Positions 42,257 through 54,335 of a DNA stretch of 64,000 nt are shown here, piece after piece. The notes beneath the pieces are model-generated. The model was not told the origin of the DNA. It was given only the letters and a program-made list of their open reading frames with translations, and ran no database searches. The stretch is from the NCBI GenBank assembly GCA_963575745.1, contig CAUYUJ010002736.1, forward strand, positions 399,600-463,599, in the 5' to 3' direction. The first letter of the stretch is position 1, and the number at the start of each line of letters is the position of its first letter. The position numbers and the translations under genes were made by a program. The stretch is from Prorocentrum cordatum. Its lineage: Eukaryota > Sar > Dinophyceae > Prorocentrales > Prorocentraceae.

Positions 42257-43140
42257 CGTTTTCCTTGGCCGCGCCCCGCTCGAGAAGCTCCGGCGTCCGC
42301 GCCCGTGGCCCTCGGCATCCCTGTGGTGCATCCTTATAGCACGGGCCGACTGTACAGAGAGAGCGCCGGCTGCCCTTGCATCCTCACCTCCTCGGCGCAT
42401 CCTCGGCCACTCTCCTTGGCCGCACCCCGCCCGAGAAGCTCCGGCGTCCGCGCCCGTGGCCCCTGTATCCCTATGGTGCATCCTTATAATAGTAGGGGCC
42501 GACTGTACAGAGAGAACGTCGGCGACGAGCCCAGGAGGAGTCTCGGACGTCCTCGGACGTGCTCGGACGTTCTCGGACGCCTGGCATCGCTCGGACGTGT
42601 GCATTTTTTCTCGGCGAGAACCATTGAGGACGATCCTGGACCATCGAGCAAAAAAACACGCACGAAACCGAAAAATGCACGGGAAATGGACGTCCGAGCG
42701 ATGGCGAGGACGGTTTCGTCGCTTCTCGGTTGCCTGCAGGCCTCGGGGGAGGCGCACCGGCAGCTGCGCCTCGCCGAGACAGCGCTCCACGGGTGCCCGC
42801 ATCGCCCCAGAGGGCCACCGGAGAGCCGGGTCGTTATCTTGGCATCGCTCGGACGTGTGCATTTTTCCTTCGGAGAGGACCATCGAGGAGCATCCTTGAT
42901 CGTTTGGCGAAGAAGCCACGCAGGAGACCGAAAACAAAACACAGGGAATGGACGTCCGAGCGATGGCCAGTTCTCGAGAAGCCAGCAGAGGTCCGAGAGG
43001 GGGCGGTCCTTCCCGGAAGGCTCGGAGGGCTGCGCAGAAGGCGCAGAGAGCAGCTCAGAAGGCCAGGCGGCTTCGAGAGGGCCCACCACCTACTGAGGAT
43101 GCCTATTCCTCCTCACTTCTCCCTGGGCGTGCAGCCCGAG
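42257..43140. repeat. tandem and dispersed repeat segments, no gene
   Basis: 42260-42375 and 42415-42530 are a direct duplication ('gagaagctccggcgtccgcg' in both). Segments with 'gcatcgctcggacgtgtgca' recur at 42585, 42841 and, with one change, 43493, each followed by a similar 'gaccatcgag' stretch. Frames are not consistent between copies. Confidence 0.65.
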
Positions 43141-43281
43141 AGTGACGACGAACAGCGTTCAAAGTCGGAGCGGGCGTTACCCATTGGAGACACAGGGCTG
43201 CTTGGCAACCAGCGGCCGCAGTCGGTCTCGGGTGCCGCTTGCTGTTGTGCAATCGTGATGGTCAATGTTTGTCCGTACCTA

Positions 43282-43478
43282 TCGGGCCGAACGAAAGGGG
43301 GGGATAGGGAAAGGGGCGGCTACGAAATCTGCTGCATGCGGCTGGTTTCGGCCCCGCCGCCGGGCCCATTCCTCGACACATAGGCGCCTCCCGGCGCCGG
43401 GAGGCGCCGGGAAGATCAGCTATACGTGAGCTGATTCCCGAACCCCCCTTTGCTATCTCCCACTCTCGCCCGGCCCGA
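43282..43478. mobile_element. M2 TIR element, copy 3
   Basis: 197 bp, full termini; flanks ACCTA and ACCTG, so a 4-5-bp target duplication is likely. Confidence 0.82.
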
Positions 43479-43857
43479 ACCTGCCTCCTTGGCATCGCCC
43501 GGACGTGTGCATTATTTTAGCATCGGCGAGGACCCTCGAGGAGCATATCCTTGATCATGTGGCGGAAAAGTCACGCACGAGACCGCAACAAAAAAACACG
43601 GGGAATGGGCGTCCGAGCGACGGCCCGTCTCGGGGGGGTGCCGGCGCGAGGAGCCGCCGGCGCGCGGGAGGCCGCCGAGGAAGGCCGGGGTGTACTCCTG
43701 GAAGGAGGCGGCGAAGGCGCCATCGCGCGCGCCGCGCGGCGCCCGCGCTCGTGCTCGTCGGGGGGGGGGGAGGGGCGCCGACGCGGCCGTGCCCGCGCCC
43801 GCCGCCCGTGGGCACGTTTTCCACCACCACCACCACCACCACGAGTTGGAGGGGGAG

Positions 43858-43960
43858 GGGGTCCTCCTCCTCCTCCTCCTCCTCCTCCTCCTCCTCGTCC
43901 TTCTCTTCGTCCTCCTCCTCCTCGTCCTCCACCTCCTTCCCCCCTCCAACCTATGGTGGT
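43858..43960. repeat. (TCC)n array
   Basis: Short array after a small (CAC)n run (43822-43840). No gene. Confidence 0.8.
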
Positions 43961-43980
43961 GGTGGTGGAAAACAGGCACA

Positions 43981-44138
43981 TCAGGGCATGTTCCTCTACA
44001 GGAGGAGTGATCCGAGAATGGTGGACAAATGGTCGGGGGACGTTTCTTCGTACTCTCTGGATGTTTGTTTGGGTATTCGTTGACTTCTGTTGATTTTTCT
44101 GGGAGGGTCCGCCGCCTGTAGGAGGACGTGCCCGACCT
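43981..44138. mobile_element. M4 TIR element, copy 2
   Basis: 158 bp; termini match M4 (about 24 bp, with GGGCATGTTCCTCTACAGG at the left and the reverse complement of GTCGGGCACGTCCTCCTACA at the right). AT-rich interior as in copy 3. Target duplication not clear. Confidence 0.78.
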
Positions 44139-44255
44139 CACCCTGGCAGCGCGACGTCGGCCGGGGAGCGGCCGTCGCAGCTCCGTGCCCCCCTTCGGTC
44201 TGGGCCGGGCGCTGCGGCCCGCAGGGCGGAAGGGGGCCACCCAGCTCCTTCAGCG

Positions 44256-44415
44256 TACCAGCCTCGAACGTATCCCTATCCTTAAGATTGACACGCCAAA
44301 AGGCGATGACAATCTTAGGAATCCGCCCTCAGAAAATAAGGGGATCCCGAAGATTGGCATCGTGATGAGGAGGTGCCCAGCACAGTAGGGATAGGGATCT
44401 GTTCCAGGCTGGTAA
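44256..44415. mobile_element. M1 TIR element, copy 2
   Basis: 160 bp, full termini; exact 6-bp target duplication TCAGCG at 44250-44255 and 44416-44421. Confidence 0.88.
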
Positions 44416-45290
44416 TCAGCGACGCATCGAGGACCAGTTCGACGGCGCCAACGCTGGCGCGCAGGCCTGCCGCGCATGGTCGCGCGCGGGCGCCCTCGTC
44501 TCCAGCACGGCTTGCCGCGCTGGCGGCGGCACGCGCAGGCCTTCCGCGCGAGGCCGCCACGGCATCTCCCGCGCGTGGCTGAGGCCTGTCGGCCTGCCGC
44601 TCCGCGCCCGCTGTCCGTTTCAGGGCCTCGCTTCGGACTGGAAACGCGCCGCGTCGTTTTCACGGTGGTGCTGGGAGCCCCCGCTAGACTTCCGAGGCAA
44701 TGGGAGTCGCGTTGAAGAAAAGGGAGACTATCAGGAGGGAAGAAACACACACACACACAGACACAAGGAATCGTCGACTCCCAGGAAAACATAGGAAAAC
44801 ATGGGGAAGTGGGGGGAAGACAGAAACCCAGAACATATGAGAAACTATGGGGAGTTGTGTTTTCATTTGTGTGTATTTGTTTGTGTGTCCCAGGGCCCCT
44901 TCAGACTAGCGGAAGCAAGCGGAAGCAAACGTCGACCTCCTGACAGACGGCAGTTTTTTTGAATGCAGGGTCTCCGGAATCCACCATATGGTTGATGCCA
45001 CCTGCAGTGACCGGCGTCGTCCCTGTGGCCTGGCCCGTGGAGCGCGCCAGGGAGGGGGCCCCAGCCCCAGCGTGAGGGACGCCGACGTCGATGCTCGTCC
45101 AGACATGTTCCTCGGGTTCTGGGCGGATTGCACCTACAACATCGGCGACTAATGTCAAGGGAGGATAAACCACCCGGACCGGACAATTGGCGTTTTCTCA
45201 ACGGCCCTGGGCGTTTACAGAAAAGGCCTGCCCTGGCCGTCCCAGCGCTCGTGGAAGCGGAGGGTTTTACTCTGAAGGGCTTGGGCGACC
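44416..45290. other. interval without a recognised gene
   Basis: A GC-rich segment with degenerate GCGC repeats (44450-44640) is followed by a balanced segment with a short (CA)n run (44745-44760) and a segment at 45151-45245 repeated at 33503-33595. No supported gene. Confidence 0.5.
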
Positions 45291-45590
45291 CGTCCTCCTC
45301 CTTTTCCTCCTCCTCCTCCTTCATCTCCTCCTCCTCCCCCTCCTCCTCCTCCTCCTCCTCCTCCCTCCTCCTCCTCCTCCATCTCCTGCTCCGCCTCCTC
45401 CCCCTCTTCCTCCTCCTCCTCCCCTCCTCCTCCTCCTTCCCCCTCCTCATCCACCCTCCTCCTCCTCTCCCCCTCCCCTCCTCCTCTCTCCTCTCCTCTC
45501 CTCCTCCTCGTCCTCCTCCTCCTCCTCCTCCTCCTCCTCCTCCCTTCTCCTCCCCCTCCTCCCACTCCTCCTCCTCCCCATCGGGTCGCC
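45291..45590. repeat. (TCC)n array
   Basis: About 300 bp of interrupted (TCC)n; all frames are artefacts. Confidence 0.92.
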
Positions 45591-45649
45591 TACGGCCCCG
45601 GTGGGAACAGGCTGAGTAACAGAGTGGGCGGCTCAGTTCGGGTCCTTCG

Positions 45650-46640
45650 TTTTCGGTGTCTTACGACGAGATTTTGAGACGAGTGCTCGAGCGGAGCATT
45701 GACCGTTCAGTGTTTGTCGGTCGCGGTCACTGGCATGCGGCATTCGGAGTAGCCCTGGACGGCGAGATTGTCAGCATAGGCGAAATAGTGGCCCAGTTGC
45801 ACACCGCTATCCACCAGCTGGTCACAGGAGAGATTTTTTAGCATGACCCAGAACGGCCGGGTGATCGCAGGAGACTTCGAAGCCCGGAACCCGACTGCGA
45901 GACGCCCCGGTGCTGAGCAACAAGCAGCGGGACCCGAATGCCATGGTGTTCTTGCTCGCGCGCCCCAAGGAGGTAAAGGACTAATGGGCAACAGGCGACA
46001 AGGGCCACTTCAAAAGAGGTCGAGGTAAAGCAAGTGGCGTTTTTGCAGGCGGTCGAAGAGGACCCAAAGGGGCTGCGGAAAACTCCCACGTCGTTTGCTG
46101 GAGGTGCGGCCGCACTGGCCTTGAGGGTTTGGGCTGCTGGAGACGGGCTGCATCGGCCGGTGTTCTCGCGCTGGCTAAGGCACAGGCGAAGGCCAAGGCC
46201 GAGCAGAAGCCCAAGGCCAAGGCGCCGGCGGCGGCGAGAACGCAGTCCAGATTTGGGGGCCTTAAGAGGGCATGTTCTTGGAGCTGTTCGCGAACGATCG
46301 TGAAACCGACTGCGCCTTCGCGGACAACGGTTGGCGGTCAGGGTTGGGCCAGAGCTCATTTCCGACACTGGGTGCGCGAGGTCGGTTGCCCCCCGCGAGT
46401 TGACTTAGCCGTTCACCGCGCCAGCGCAGCGCAGGTTCAAGACAGCGGGCGGAGCCATGCGTCGCAGACGAAGGTCACGGCGCGCTAGCGGACATGGGCG
46501 AGATCGGCGGCAAGACGCGCTTTGATGGGCGTCGAGCCGCCGCGGGCAAGCCGCTCATCGCAGCCGGCGAGATGGTCGCCGAGCAGGGTCGGCATCCTTG
46601 ACGGGCATGGGCATGGCTATCAACAAGGGCTCGGAGGCAT
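45650..46640 (+). pseudogene. LTR-retroelement gag/protease relic (probable)
   Basis: About 46095-46145 codes NSHVVCWRCGRTGLEGLGCW, like a gag CCHC knuckle (C-x2-C-G-x2-G-H) with His replaced by Leu. It is followed by an Ala/Lys-rich linker. About 46490-46600 reads, in pieces, GGKTRF and AGKPLIAAGEMVAEQGR, like the end of a retropepsin domain (K-P-L-x-S). Several frame changes are needed. The assignment rests on motif order only; it could be chance in GC-rich DNA. Confidence 0.33.
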
Positions 46641-49120
46641 GAAGGGCGAACATGGGGGTGGGCGCCGAACTAAGACGCGAGGGCCTGCTGGAGACAGACG
46701 CCCGCCTGCGCCAGGAGCGCAGGGCCCGCGACGCCCGCGCGAAGCTGCCGACGGCCGATGCTCGCGAGTTGGAGGCGCTTCCTTCGTTTCGGTGGGACCA
46801 GAGCTCGCAGCGCGTACGGTCGAGGCAGATCGGGCAGCGCAGGCGCCCCCGCCGCCGCCGGCGTCGGCGGGCCGCTAGCCAGCCCAGCCGCGAGCCCAGC
46901 GGCGGCGCCGCCAGCTGGCGCCAGGCGCGATATTACCAGAAGGAGGGGGAGGGCAGCGAGGTTTACCTCCACGAGTCCGAGTCGCGAGGGGCCAGGTGCA
47001 GCCGTCGTCGCCGCGGAGATCGCGGAGCCCGAGGCGCAGGGCCACGACCGCTACGGGCCCGGGCCGCGCAGACGGCGGCGACGCTGGCGGCGCTGCCCCG
47101 GCGATCGTCGCCGACCGCAACGGCTTCGACCCCCGACGAGTCGGGCGGCAGAGGCGTCGGGGGCGTAGCGGTCATGGTCTCGGCGACGCTCGACCCCCGC
47201 CCACCTGCTTGCAATCCCAGCCGCCCACGTGGGCGATTTCAGCGCAGACGCCTCGGGCGACGACTTCGACCCGATCGCCCGCGAGCGGGGCGCGCGCCAG
47301 TTGCGCTGCCCGCGCCCGACGTCGGCGCCGAAGCGGGATTTTTTTAGCAAGACCAAGGGCGGGGGGGCGGCCGCGCGAGGGCCCGGTCGGAGAGCGCCGC
47401 GCGGCGAGACCGAGGGCGGGGGGGCAGCCGCGCGAGGGCCTGGTCGGAGGGCGCCGGTCGAATGGGGCGGCAGAGAACGGTGCGAAGCGATCGAGAGCGC
47501 AGTTCGGAATCTGATGGCCCCATCGCAGCGGCAGCGTTCGCCCGGGCACCCGACCGCCCCGCGCGCGCGGCCCCGGCGAGGGGCGGGCGCTAGATTGGGG
47601 GCGGCGGCGCAGCGGCGGAGCAGCGGAGGTCGGGCCGGCGCCCCCCGGAGGCGCCTGCACCCGCTAGCAGAACACTTGCAGCGAACCAAACCAGCCTTTG
47701 AACGGCGCCTCCAAGCGCGAGCCCAACCGCGTCGCTGGCCACTGCGGGCCGCGCCAGCGGGGGCGGCGCGGCGCCCGCGCTCGCGGCGAACGGAGCGGCG
47801 CGGCGATCTCGCGGCCGCCGCGATCTCGCGGCCGCCGCCGAGCGAGCGCGGGGCGCGCGGCGAGGAGGAGATCCTGGGGCCCCCAGCGCGAATGGCAAGC
47901 CTTGGGATTCCAAAGGCGGCGAGGGGCGTTAATTTGCAGCGGCGCGCGCAGGCGCCGCGCCCCGAGCCGGGCGCGCGGATGCGCCAGCTGGCGCTCGCGG
48001 CGCCGGTGGCAGCTGGTTCGCCGCCGGCGTCGGCATCGGCGTCGGGGCGCGCTGAGGAGCGCGTTGCTCGCGAGGACCTGCCGGCCACGGTGGCGCGCGA
48101 CCCGGGCGCTGGCCACTTGGGGCGACGAGAGCCCGCGCCGTTTCAGGGGGGCGAAGGCCGCCCCAGGGGACCCCGCTGCACCGGCGTCTGGGGCAGCAGC
48201 AGGAGGAGGAGCTGGAGGCCAGGCAGTCGCGCCCGCGCCGCCTCTACCCCCGCCGCTGATCGCCGCGGCAGACGCCGCGGGCAGGCGCCAGGTCAAGGCG
48301 GCCCGCTCGGATCAGCCGCAGGTCGGGCCATTCCACCGCGAGTCGGGCGACGCCGGGGCGAGCAGTCAGCGCCGGCAGCTGGCGGGCGGCGGTCGCTCTT
48401 GCTTGGCCGACGCGGGGGGGCCAGGGCGCTGGAGCGCAGTTCGCACTCCCGGCGGCGGCTGCGGGCTCAGGGGGGCCCGCCTCGACAGCGGCGGCGGGGG
48501 CGTCTCCGGGCCCAGGCGGCCCGGCGCCCGCCGCCGCGGGCGCGAGGCGTTTCGATCGAGGGGGCGCCTCTCGAGCTGTGATCGCTGAGCTTGCCGGGGC
48601 GCTGCGACCCTGGCTGCGTCGCAGAGCCGGCCAGTTGGCGAGTCCGGCGCGCCCCGGGGCCCGGCGACGGACGTCGACCTGCAGGTCGACCCTCGTGAGG
48701 GCCGCGAGTCTCAGGGGCCGTTGGGCGCGGCGAAGGTCGTTCTTAGACGCGGCCATGGGTCAACTTAAACCATTCCGCATGTTCTGTCGAAGAATGAACG
48801 GGGGGATGGGGCCCTGACGAGCCCGTTGCAGTGTTCCCGCGACGTTGTTCATGATCGTGCACGTTCGCGCCCAGGGCAAGTCTTTTGGCTTCGCCGAAGA
48901 GAGATCCGCGCACGTCTCGGCACAATGCCGCGTGCCCCGCCGCATGCCGCGCGCGCGGCCGTCGCGCCGACGCAGCCCCTGAAAGGCTGACCCCCGCCCC
49001 CATCCGCGCGCGCGCGCGCCCCCCCCCCCCCCCCCCCTTCGCTCTCCGTTGTTTTCCAAGGGGGGGGAGGGCCGGGGGAGGGGGCGCGACGGGGGGGCGC
49101 GGGCGGGTGGAGGGATGGCG
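46641..49120. other. GC-rich DNA, all frames open, no recognised gene
   Basis: GC is very high, so stops are rare and long frames (for example 47229-48581 on + and 47051-48088 on -) occur on both strands at once. Their products are Arg/Ala/Pro/Gly-rich without a domain. A direct duplication is visible at about 47350-47450 ('cgcgcgagggcc' twice). A G- and C-run patch lies at 49018-49090. Confidence 0.55.
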
Positions 49121-49299
49121 AACGTCTTATTCGGAAGAGGAGGAGCGTGGCGCGGAGGAGCAGGAGGAGGGGAATGAGGATGCTAAACGACGTCGAGCAG
49201 GAGTGGGATGAGGAAGAGGGAGCAGGTCCAGATGAGGAAGCAGGAGCAGGACGAAGTGGGCCAGTCGGATGGGGGGGGGCACGGCAAGGGGGGGGGGGG

Positions 49300-49875
49300 G
49301 CGAGGCAAGCTAGGTGCGCTCGCGTCATATCTGGCATCCTACCCCTCCCTCCCATCCCTTGCCATGGCGTAGATCCCCTCTCTACTCGCGCAGTCGGATG
49401 TCGAGCAGGGCAACGACCCCGAAAGGGATCGCGATGCATTGTAGAGCACGGCGTGGCATGGCGTAGAAGAGCACCGCAAAGCGCAGTATCAACCTAGCAT
49501 TGCATTGCACGCCGTGGCATGGCACGGGAAATCACGCCAGCGCTGCAGCGGGGGCACGAGTCGAAACGAGCGGAAGCGCGGGAAGCAGGCCAGCGCTGCA
49601 GCGGGAGCACGATTCGGAACGAGCGAAAGCACGGATATGAAGCCAGCGCTGCAGCGGGAGCACGATTCGGAACGAGCGGGGCCCGAAAATGAAGCCGGCG
49701 CCTCAGCGAGAGCAGCATTTTGAAATAAATGCAGGCGAAAACGCAATTCCGGGGAAACCTGTGTGTAAAAAAAACAGTACGCGGGGGGGGGGGTCGAGCA
49801 CTTTCAAACCGTCATCAGGGGAAGAGGGGGAGTAGTATTCATATCGAGTAATTGTGGAGGAGGAGGAGGCGCAGG
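49300..49875. repeat. inverted copy of the 715-1400 dispersed repeat
   Basis: The reverse complement of 49490-49870 matches 715-1100, including 'atgaatactactc', 'cccctgatgacg' and the ~58-bp 'cgctcgttccgaatcg' units. 49310-49480 matches the segment found at 1200-1370, 1740-1910 and 2280-2440. The whole is an inverted copy about 48 kb from the first. Confidence 0.85.
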
Positions 49876-52800
49876 AAGCGGCGGGTCTTCCAGTCCGCGT
49901 CGTCGGGGGCCATCGGGCCACTGGGCATATGCGCCCAGTGGGCACGCGTGCGCGGGTGCCCCGTTTGCCGCGGGCAACTAATTAGGCGCGCGGGCTCGCT
50001 TGCGCAATGGCCAAATTTCGGGCCTGCCAAATCTGAGCCCATCTAGCTTTGCAATGCCTAATGGGCACAGCCCGTCAAAGTCCATTGCAATCGAGTCCGG
50101 CCCAGTCGGGGACGTCATTTTCTCGCAACATCAGCTTCGAAGGCGCAGCTTCCCGCCAGCGCGTGCGCGGGGCTGGCGCCGAGGCAAGTTCGCCGGCGCA
50201 TTTGGGCCAGCATTCGGGTTTTTCGCGACCAGTTTGGGTTCGACCGGTTTGCGCTTTCCGTTTGCGACAGGGGTTGCGTTCCAAGGGGGGCGCGCCAACA
50301 CAGGCCAGTCAGCGCGCGCATTTGCAATTTGAATGTTTTCCCGACCCCCGCTCGGCGGTCCCCGACGCCCCGCGCGGGCCCGCCGGGCGCCGCGCGGCGC
50401 CACGCGACGCCCCTCGCGCATTGTTTCTTCCACGCGGGAGCCCCCGGATGGAGCGGCGCGGCGCCGAGCGGCGCCGCTCGCTCGCGCGCGCGCTTTGTCG
50501 CGGGCCCTGGGGGTGGGGGCGCCGCGGCGCCGCGAGGCGCCGCGCCGCGCACATGGCGCATTGCGTCCCTCCATGCAGGAGCCCCTTGGGGGGCGCCAGA
50601 CCGCGCGGCGCGGTGCCCTTGGCGCAGTGTCAGCGCGCTCCCGCGCAGGAGCCCCCAGGGGGCACCACGCGGCGTCGCGCGGTTTATCGTGCGCGACGTC
50701 AGCCGCGGAAGGGGCCCCAGGAGGCGCCGCGCGGCGCCCCTCGCGCAGCGTTTGCGCGCGCGCGAACGCCTAGAGGGCGCCGCGCTGCGCGGCGCCCCTC
50801 CCGCGATGTATGCTTTTGTTCTCGCTGGCCAGAGCGCGCGCGGGCCGCGGGTGGCCCGGGTCGCCCGATGGCCCCGCTTCCCTTTTTTTTCCCCCGCCTT
50901 CTTCACGTTGCATGTGCGGTTCAACTTCTCGCATTCGTTTTAAATAATTTAAAATGTCCGCGCAAGGCCCGGCGGCGCAATTCCGCGAGGGGTGGCGGCG
51001 CTGTTCGCCCCGGACGACGCGCGTCGCTTGGGGTCGGCTTGCGCGTCGCGGCGGCGTTCGCTTCGGATTTCACGACGATGCGCGCGCGATGGAAGCAGCG
51101 CCAGCGCAGCTAATTCGTTCAACTGGCAGGGCGTCACGACGCAAAGAAATTCACGTGGAAACGTTCGTCGCGGGCAAATGTGCGTAATCATTGCTCCTCT
51201 GTTTTGGTGGTGCCATTTATCGCGATTTCACTGGCCCGACTGCGCTGACTGGCGCGCGCGTGTTAGAGTCGTGAAGAAGCAAAGGTGCGATGCGGCGATG
51301 GGGGGCCAGGGCCCCCTCCAGGTCGCGGGCGCACCGCCGCGCGCGCGAGCGCCGAGGCTGACCGGCCTGGGCCGCGGCGCTCGCCCTTGGGGCATGCGAG
51401 GCCCGTGAAGGAGTTCCACGCGCATTTGCATGTCGGGATGAGTGTCTATATGGCGCCCTTTGGGCCATCCCGCCACCGCGCCAGCTCCAGGGCCTGCGCC
51501 GCTTGACCGGGCGCAGGCGCGGCCGCCGCAAATGCCCCCGGGGCCCCCGCAGCAGCGGGGGCCAGGGTTGCTGGAACAGCAGCCTCAGCAGGCGCCACCA
51601 GAGCATCCGCGAGAGCCCCCGCAGCAGCGGGGGTCGCAGACGCCAGAGAAGCAACGGGCAGGTTGGCCGCAAGAGCAGTGGCGCAGGGATGAGTGGCACG
51701 GCCAATCGTGGGAACGGTGGGGCAGCAGGCGGGGGCGAGGAGCGCGAGCGGCCACAGCCTCGCGGCGCCGCTTCCTCGAGGCCGGGCCGCAGGATCGAAT
51801 CCGTTTGGCGCGACTTTGCAACGGCGCTCCTCAGCCACGGCGCGCCAAGGTGAGTGGGCGAGCAGTTGGGGGCACTGGGGTCCCAGGACCTCGCCGACGA
51901 CAATCCGCGGGGGGAACTTCTTCGATGGGCCGCGGCATGGAGGCCGCCACTCCGCGGAAGCGGAGGGGGGCCTCGTCGGCCGAACGTCGCCTCGCCGCGG
52001 ACGGATGCCGCGGCGGTGCGTCGCGAGCGGCGGCGGCTCGCGCGCGCCTCCGCGCCCGGCGATCGCTGCCCAGGCGGGGCGGGAAAAAGAAACAGCGTTG
52101 GCGTCGGTGCTGTCGTCGCCTCCCTCTCCTGCTCCCTTTTCTTCTCCGCCCCCTCCTGCCATCGCGTGCTTCTTCTATCGTCTCCAGTCGTAGCGGGAGC
52201 TCCCGCGGCAGAATAACGCGCGCAGCGTCCCTCTCTGCGACGGAGGGGGCCCATCTCCAGGCCCTTCTGCGACAGGGAGAGGGGCCGGGGAGGGGGGGGG
52301 GGGGCGGGGGGGGCAGAACGCATTGTCGCCTATTTGCGGCCTCTGGAGTAGGGTGTTCGCTGGGATTTCGCGGGGGGCTTCTCGGGGGGGCGTTCGGGGG
52401 GATCCTGTGGTTTCTTTTGGGCCTCTCCGGGGCTCTTGGGCGCCCTCCAGGGGCCTCGCGGGGGCCTTCCAACCTTTTGGGTGCCTTCCGGGGGCCTCTT
52501 GGGGCGGGGGGGTTTGGCTTTCGGTTCGCGTTCCTTCGCATGGGCCCCGAGGCGCGGGCAGCGCGCGACGCCCCCCGCCGCGGTCGACGGGGCCCGGGCG
52601 CTCCTGGGGCGGGGCCGAAGACGACGGACAGGCGCCGAGAACGCTGTCCGCGAGAGCTTGGACGGACACCAACGCCGCACCAGAACGAGGCCGAGGAGGA
52701 GCCGGGCGCCGCGGCGGGGGCCGCGGAGGCGGCCGCAGGGGGCGAACCGCGTCGCCGAGGAGGACTTCGAGCTTCCGGGGGCCACGTGCTGATGCGACCC

Positions 52801-53550
52801 TAAGAGTTGTGCGTAATTGCCCCGCCTAGCTTTTACCGGAATAGGTTCGCTCTCGCCCCGCAGACCAAAAAGCTGATGCGACCTGGGACAATTGGGGCAC
52901 GTCGTGTCGCTGCTCACGTCAATGATGGCGTTGCGCCTCCGGGTGTCGCTGCGGGCGTTGCAAAGCGCAGGCGCCGTCGCATGGGCCGTGCCAGACACGC
53001 GCGCAAACCTGACGCCGGTGAGGTGATCGAGGGCGTCAAGACAAGCGCTGGGAGCCTCCGCCACCAGAATGGCGCAGATGCGCCCAAGCACCTGGGTTTC
53101 CCGCCCCATCCCTCGCCCACGTGATCTTTCCTAAGCATCGCAAGGGCGCCGACGCCTGGCCAGGCAGGCAGATGGTGATCGACGGCCTGATGGCCCAAGG
53201 GGCGGCTCGCCCCCGCCCCCGCGTGTTTGATGGAGAAAGAGATATTTGGTTGAACCGAGCATTTTAAGAACACCGCCGCGTAGTATGAGTGTCAAGTGCG
53301 ATACTTCGTCCAGCCCGTGAACTACGGGGCGACCCCGCCATCGAGCCAGACATGTTTTTTTGGTTTCAAACAAAAAAGAGGGGCACTTGGCTGTTGGTAA
53401 TTTGTTCGCCCCCACCCCAGGTAATATCGTCATGGGTCCACTCCTGGACAAGGCCCCGCATAAGAGTATCCATCGGCCTGAACTGAATCGGCTCATTTCT
53501 TAACATTTAGTTGGCCGAAACCCCGCAATCGTAGCTGTAACAGAAACGCC
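49876..53550. other. GC-rich DNA without recognised genes
   Basis: Very GC-rich, with many GCGCCGCGCGGCGCC-like runs at 50370-50810 and a GGCCTCTTGGG-type degenerate repeat at 52370-52510 like that at 59150-61100. Long frames exist on both strands (for example 51442-52803 + and 51217-52323 -) and are explained by composition. The segment 52800-53300 is less extreme; a minus-strand frame there has one CPNCPRS motif, too little to name it. Confidence 0.5.
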
Positions 53551-53556
53551 CCAAAC

Positions 53557-53808
53557 ATGCCCGAAGGTGACTGCCTTAGATTATTGGATTGTCAACCCGG
53601 GTGGGATAATCGGTTTTGCGGTCGTCGCCAGCTGGTTAAGATTTCCGGGTGTGCACGAATGTTTGCCCCAAGGGAGTATCACTGTGCAGGGCTTGGTCAT
53701 CTGGCAACTTGCTGTAACCACTGCAGCGACGACCGCGTTACACCCACCACCGTGGGCGCAATCGTGTACAGTGTTGCCGTGTTGTGCACGGGACGGCCCA
53801 CAGTGTGA
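53557..53808 (+). CDS. small Cys-rich ORF, doubtful
   Basis: 83 codons from ATG 53557, with ten Cys. An overlapping frame (53567-54028) is also open, codes a more hydrophobic product, and runs into the (GGA)n array. Neither has a known motif. Balanced base composition here makes a chance frame of this length possible. Confidence 0.2.
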   Translation: MPEGDCLRLLDCQPGWDNRFCGRRQLVKISGCARMFAPREYHCAGLGHLATCCNHCSDDRVTPTTVGAIVYSVAVLCTGRPTV

Positions 53809-53919
53809 ACAATCGTGGCTTACTCCTCCAATCGAACCATTTGGCTTTATAAGATTCGCTCCCATGTCGTCGAAACCAACAGATGATTGTCCTTTCTGGC
53901 GTCGAGGTCACTCGAGAAG

Positions 53920-54305
53920 GATGGCGATGAGGAGAGGACGAGGAGGAAGAGGAGGAGGAGGAAGAAGAGGTGGAGGTGGAGGAAAAAGAGTACGTAGGCG
54001 GAAGAAGAAGAAGAAGAGGACACATTGAAGGACGGGACCGGGAGATTTCGGCGAGGAGGAAAGGGAGGAAGAAGAGGGGGAGGATGAGGAGGAGGAGGGC
54101 GAGGAAGAGGAGGAGGAGGAGGATGAGGAGGAGGAGGAGGAGGAGGAGGAGGAGGAGGAAGGGGAAGGAGGAGGAGGAGGAGGAGGAGAAGGAGAAGGAG
54201 GAGGACGACGAGGACGAGGAGGAGGAGGAGGAGGACGAGGGGACGAGGAGGAGGACGAGGAGGACGAGGAGGAGGAGGATGAGAGGGACGAGGGAGGAGG
54301 ACGGA
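53920..54305. repeat. (GGA)n array
   Basis: About 385 bp of interrupted (GGA)n. All frames are artefacts. Confidence 0.93.
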
Positions 54306-54335
54306 GGACGAAGTGGCGCAGGGCCCGCAGGCGTG

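Noticed and set aside
47229-48581. 450-codon + frame
   Set aside because: Overlaps equally long frames on the other strand in GC-rich DNA; Arg/Ala/Pro/Gly composition, no domain.
51442-52803. 453-codon + frame
   Set aside because: Same reason; an opposing 368-codon frame exists and neither shows a motif.
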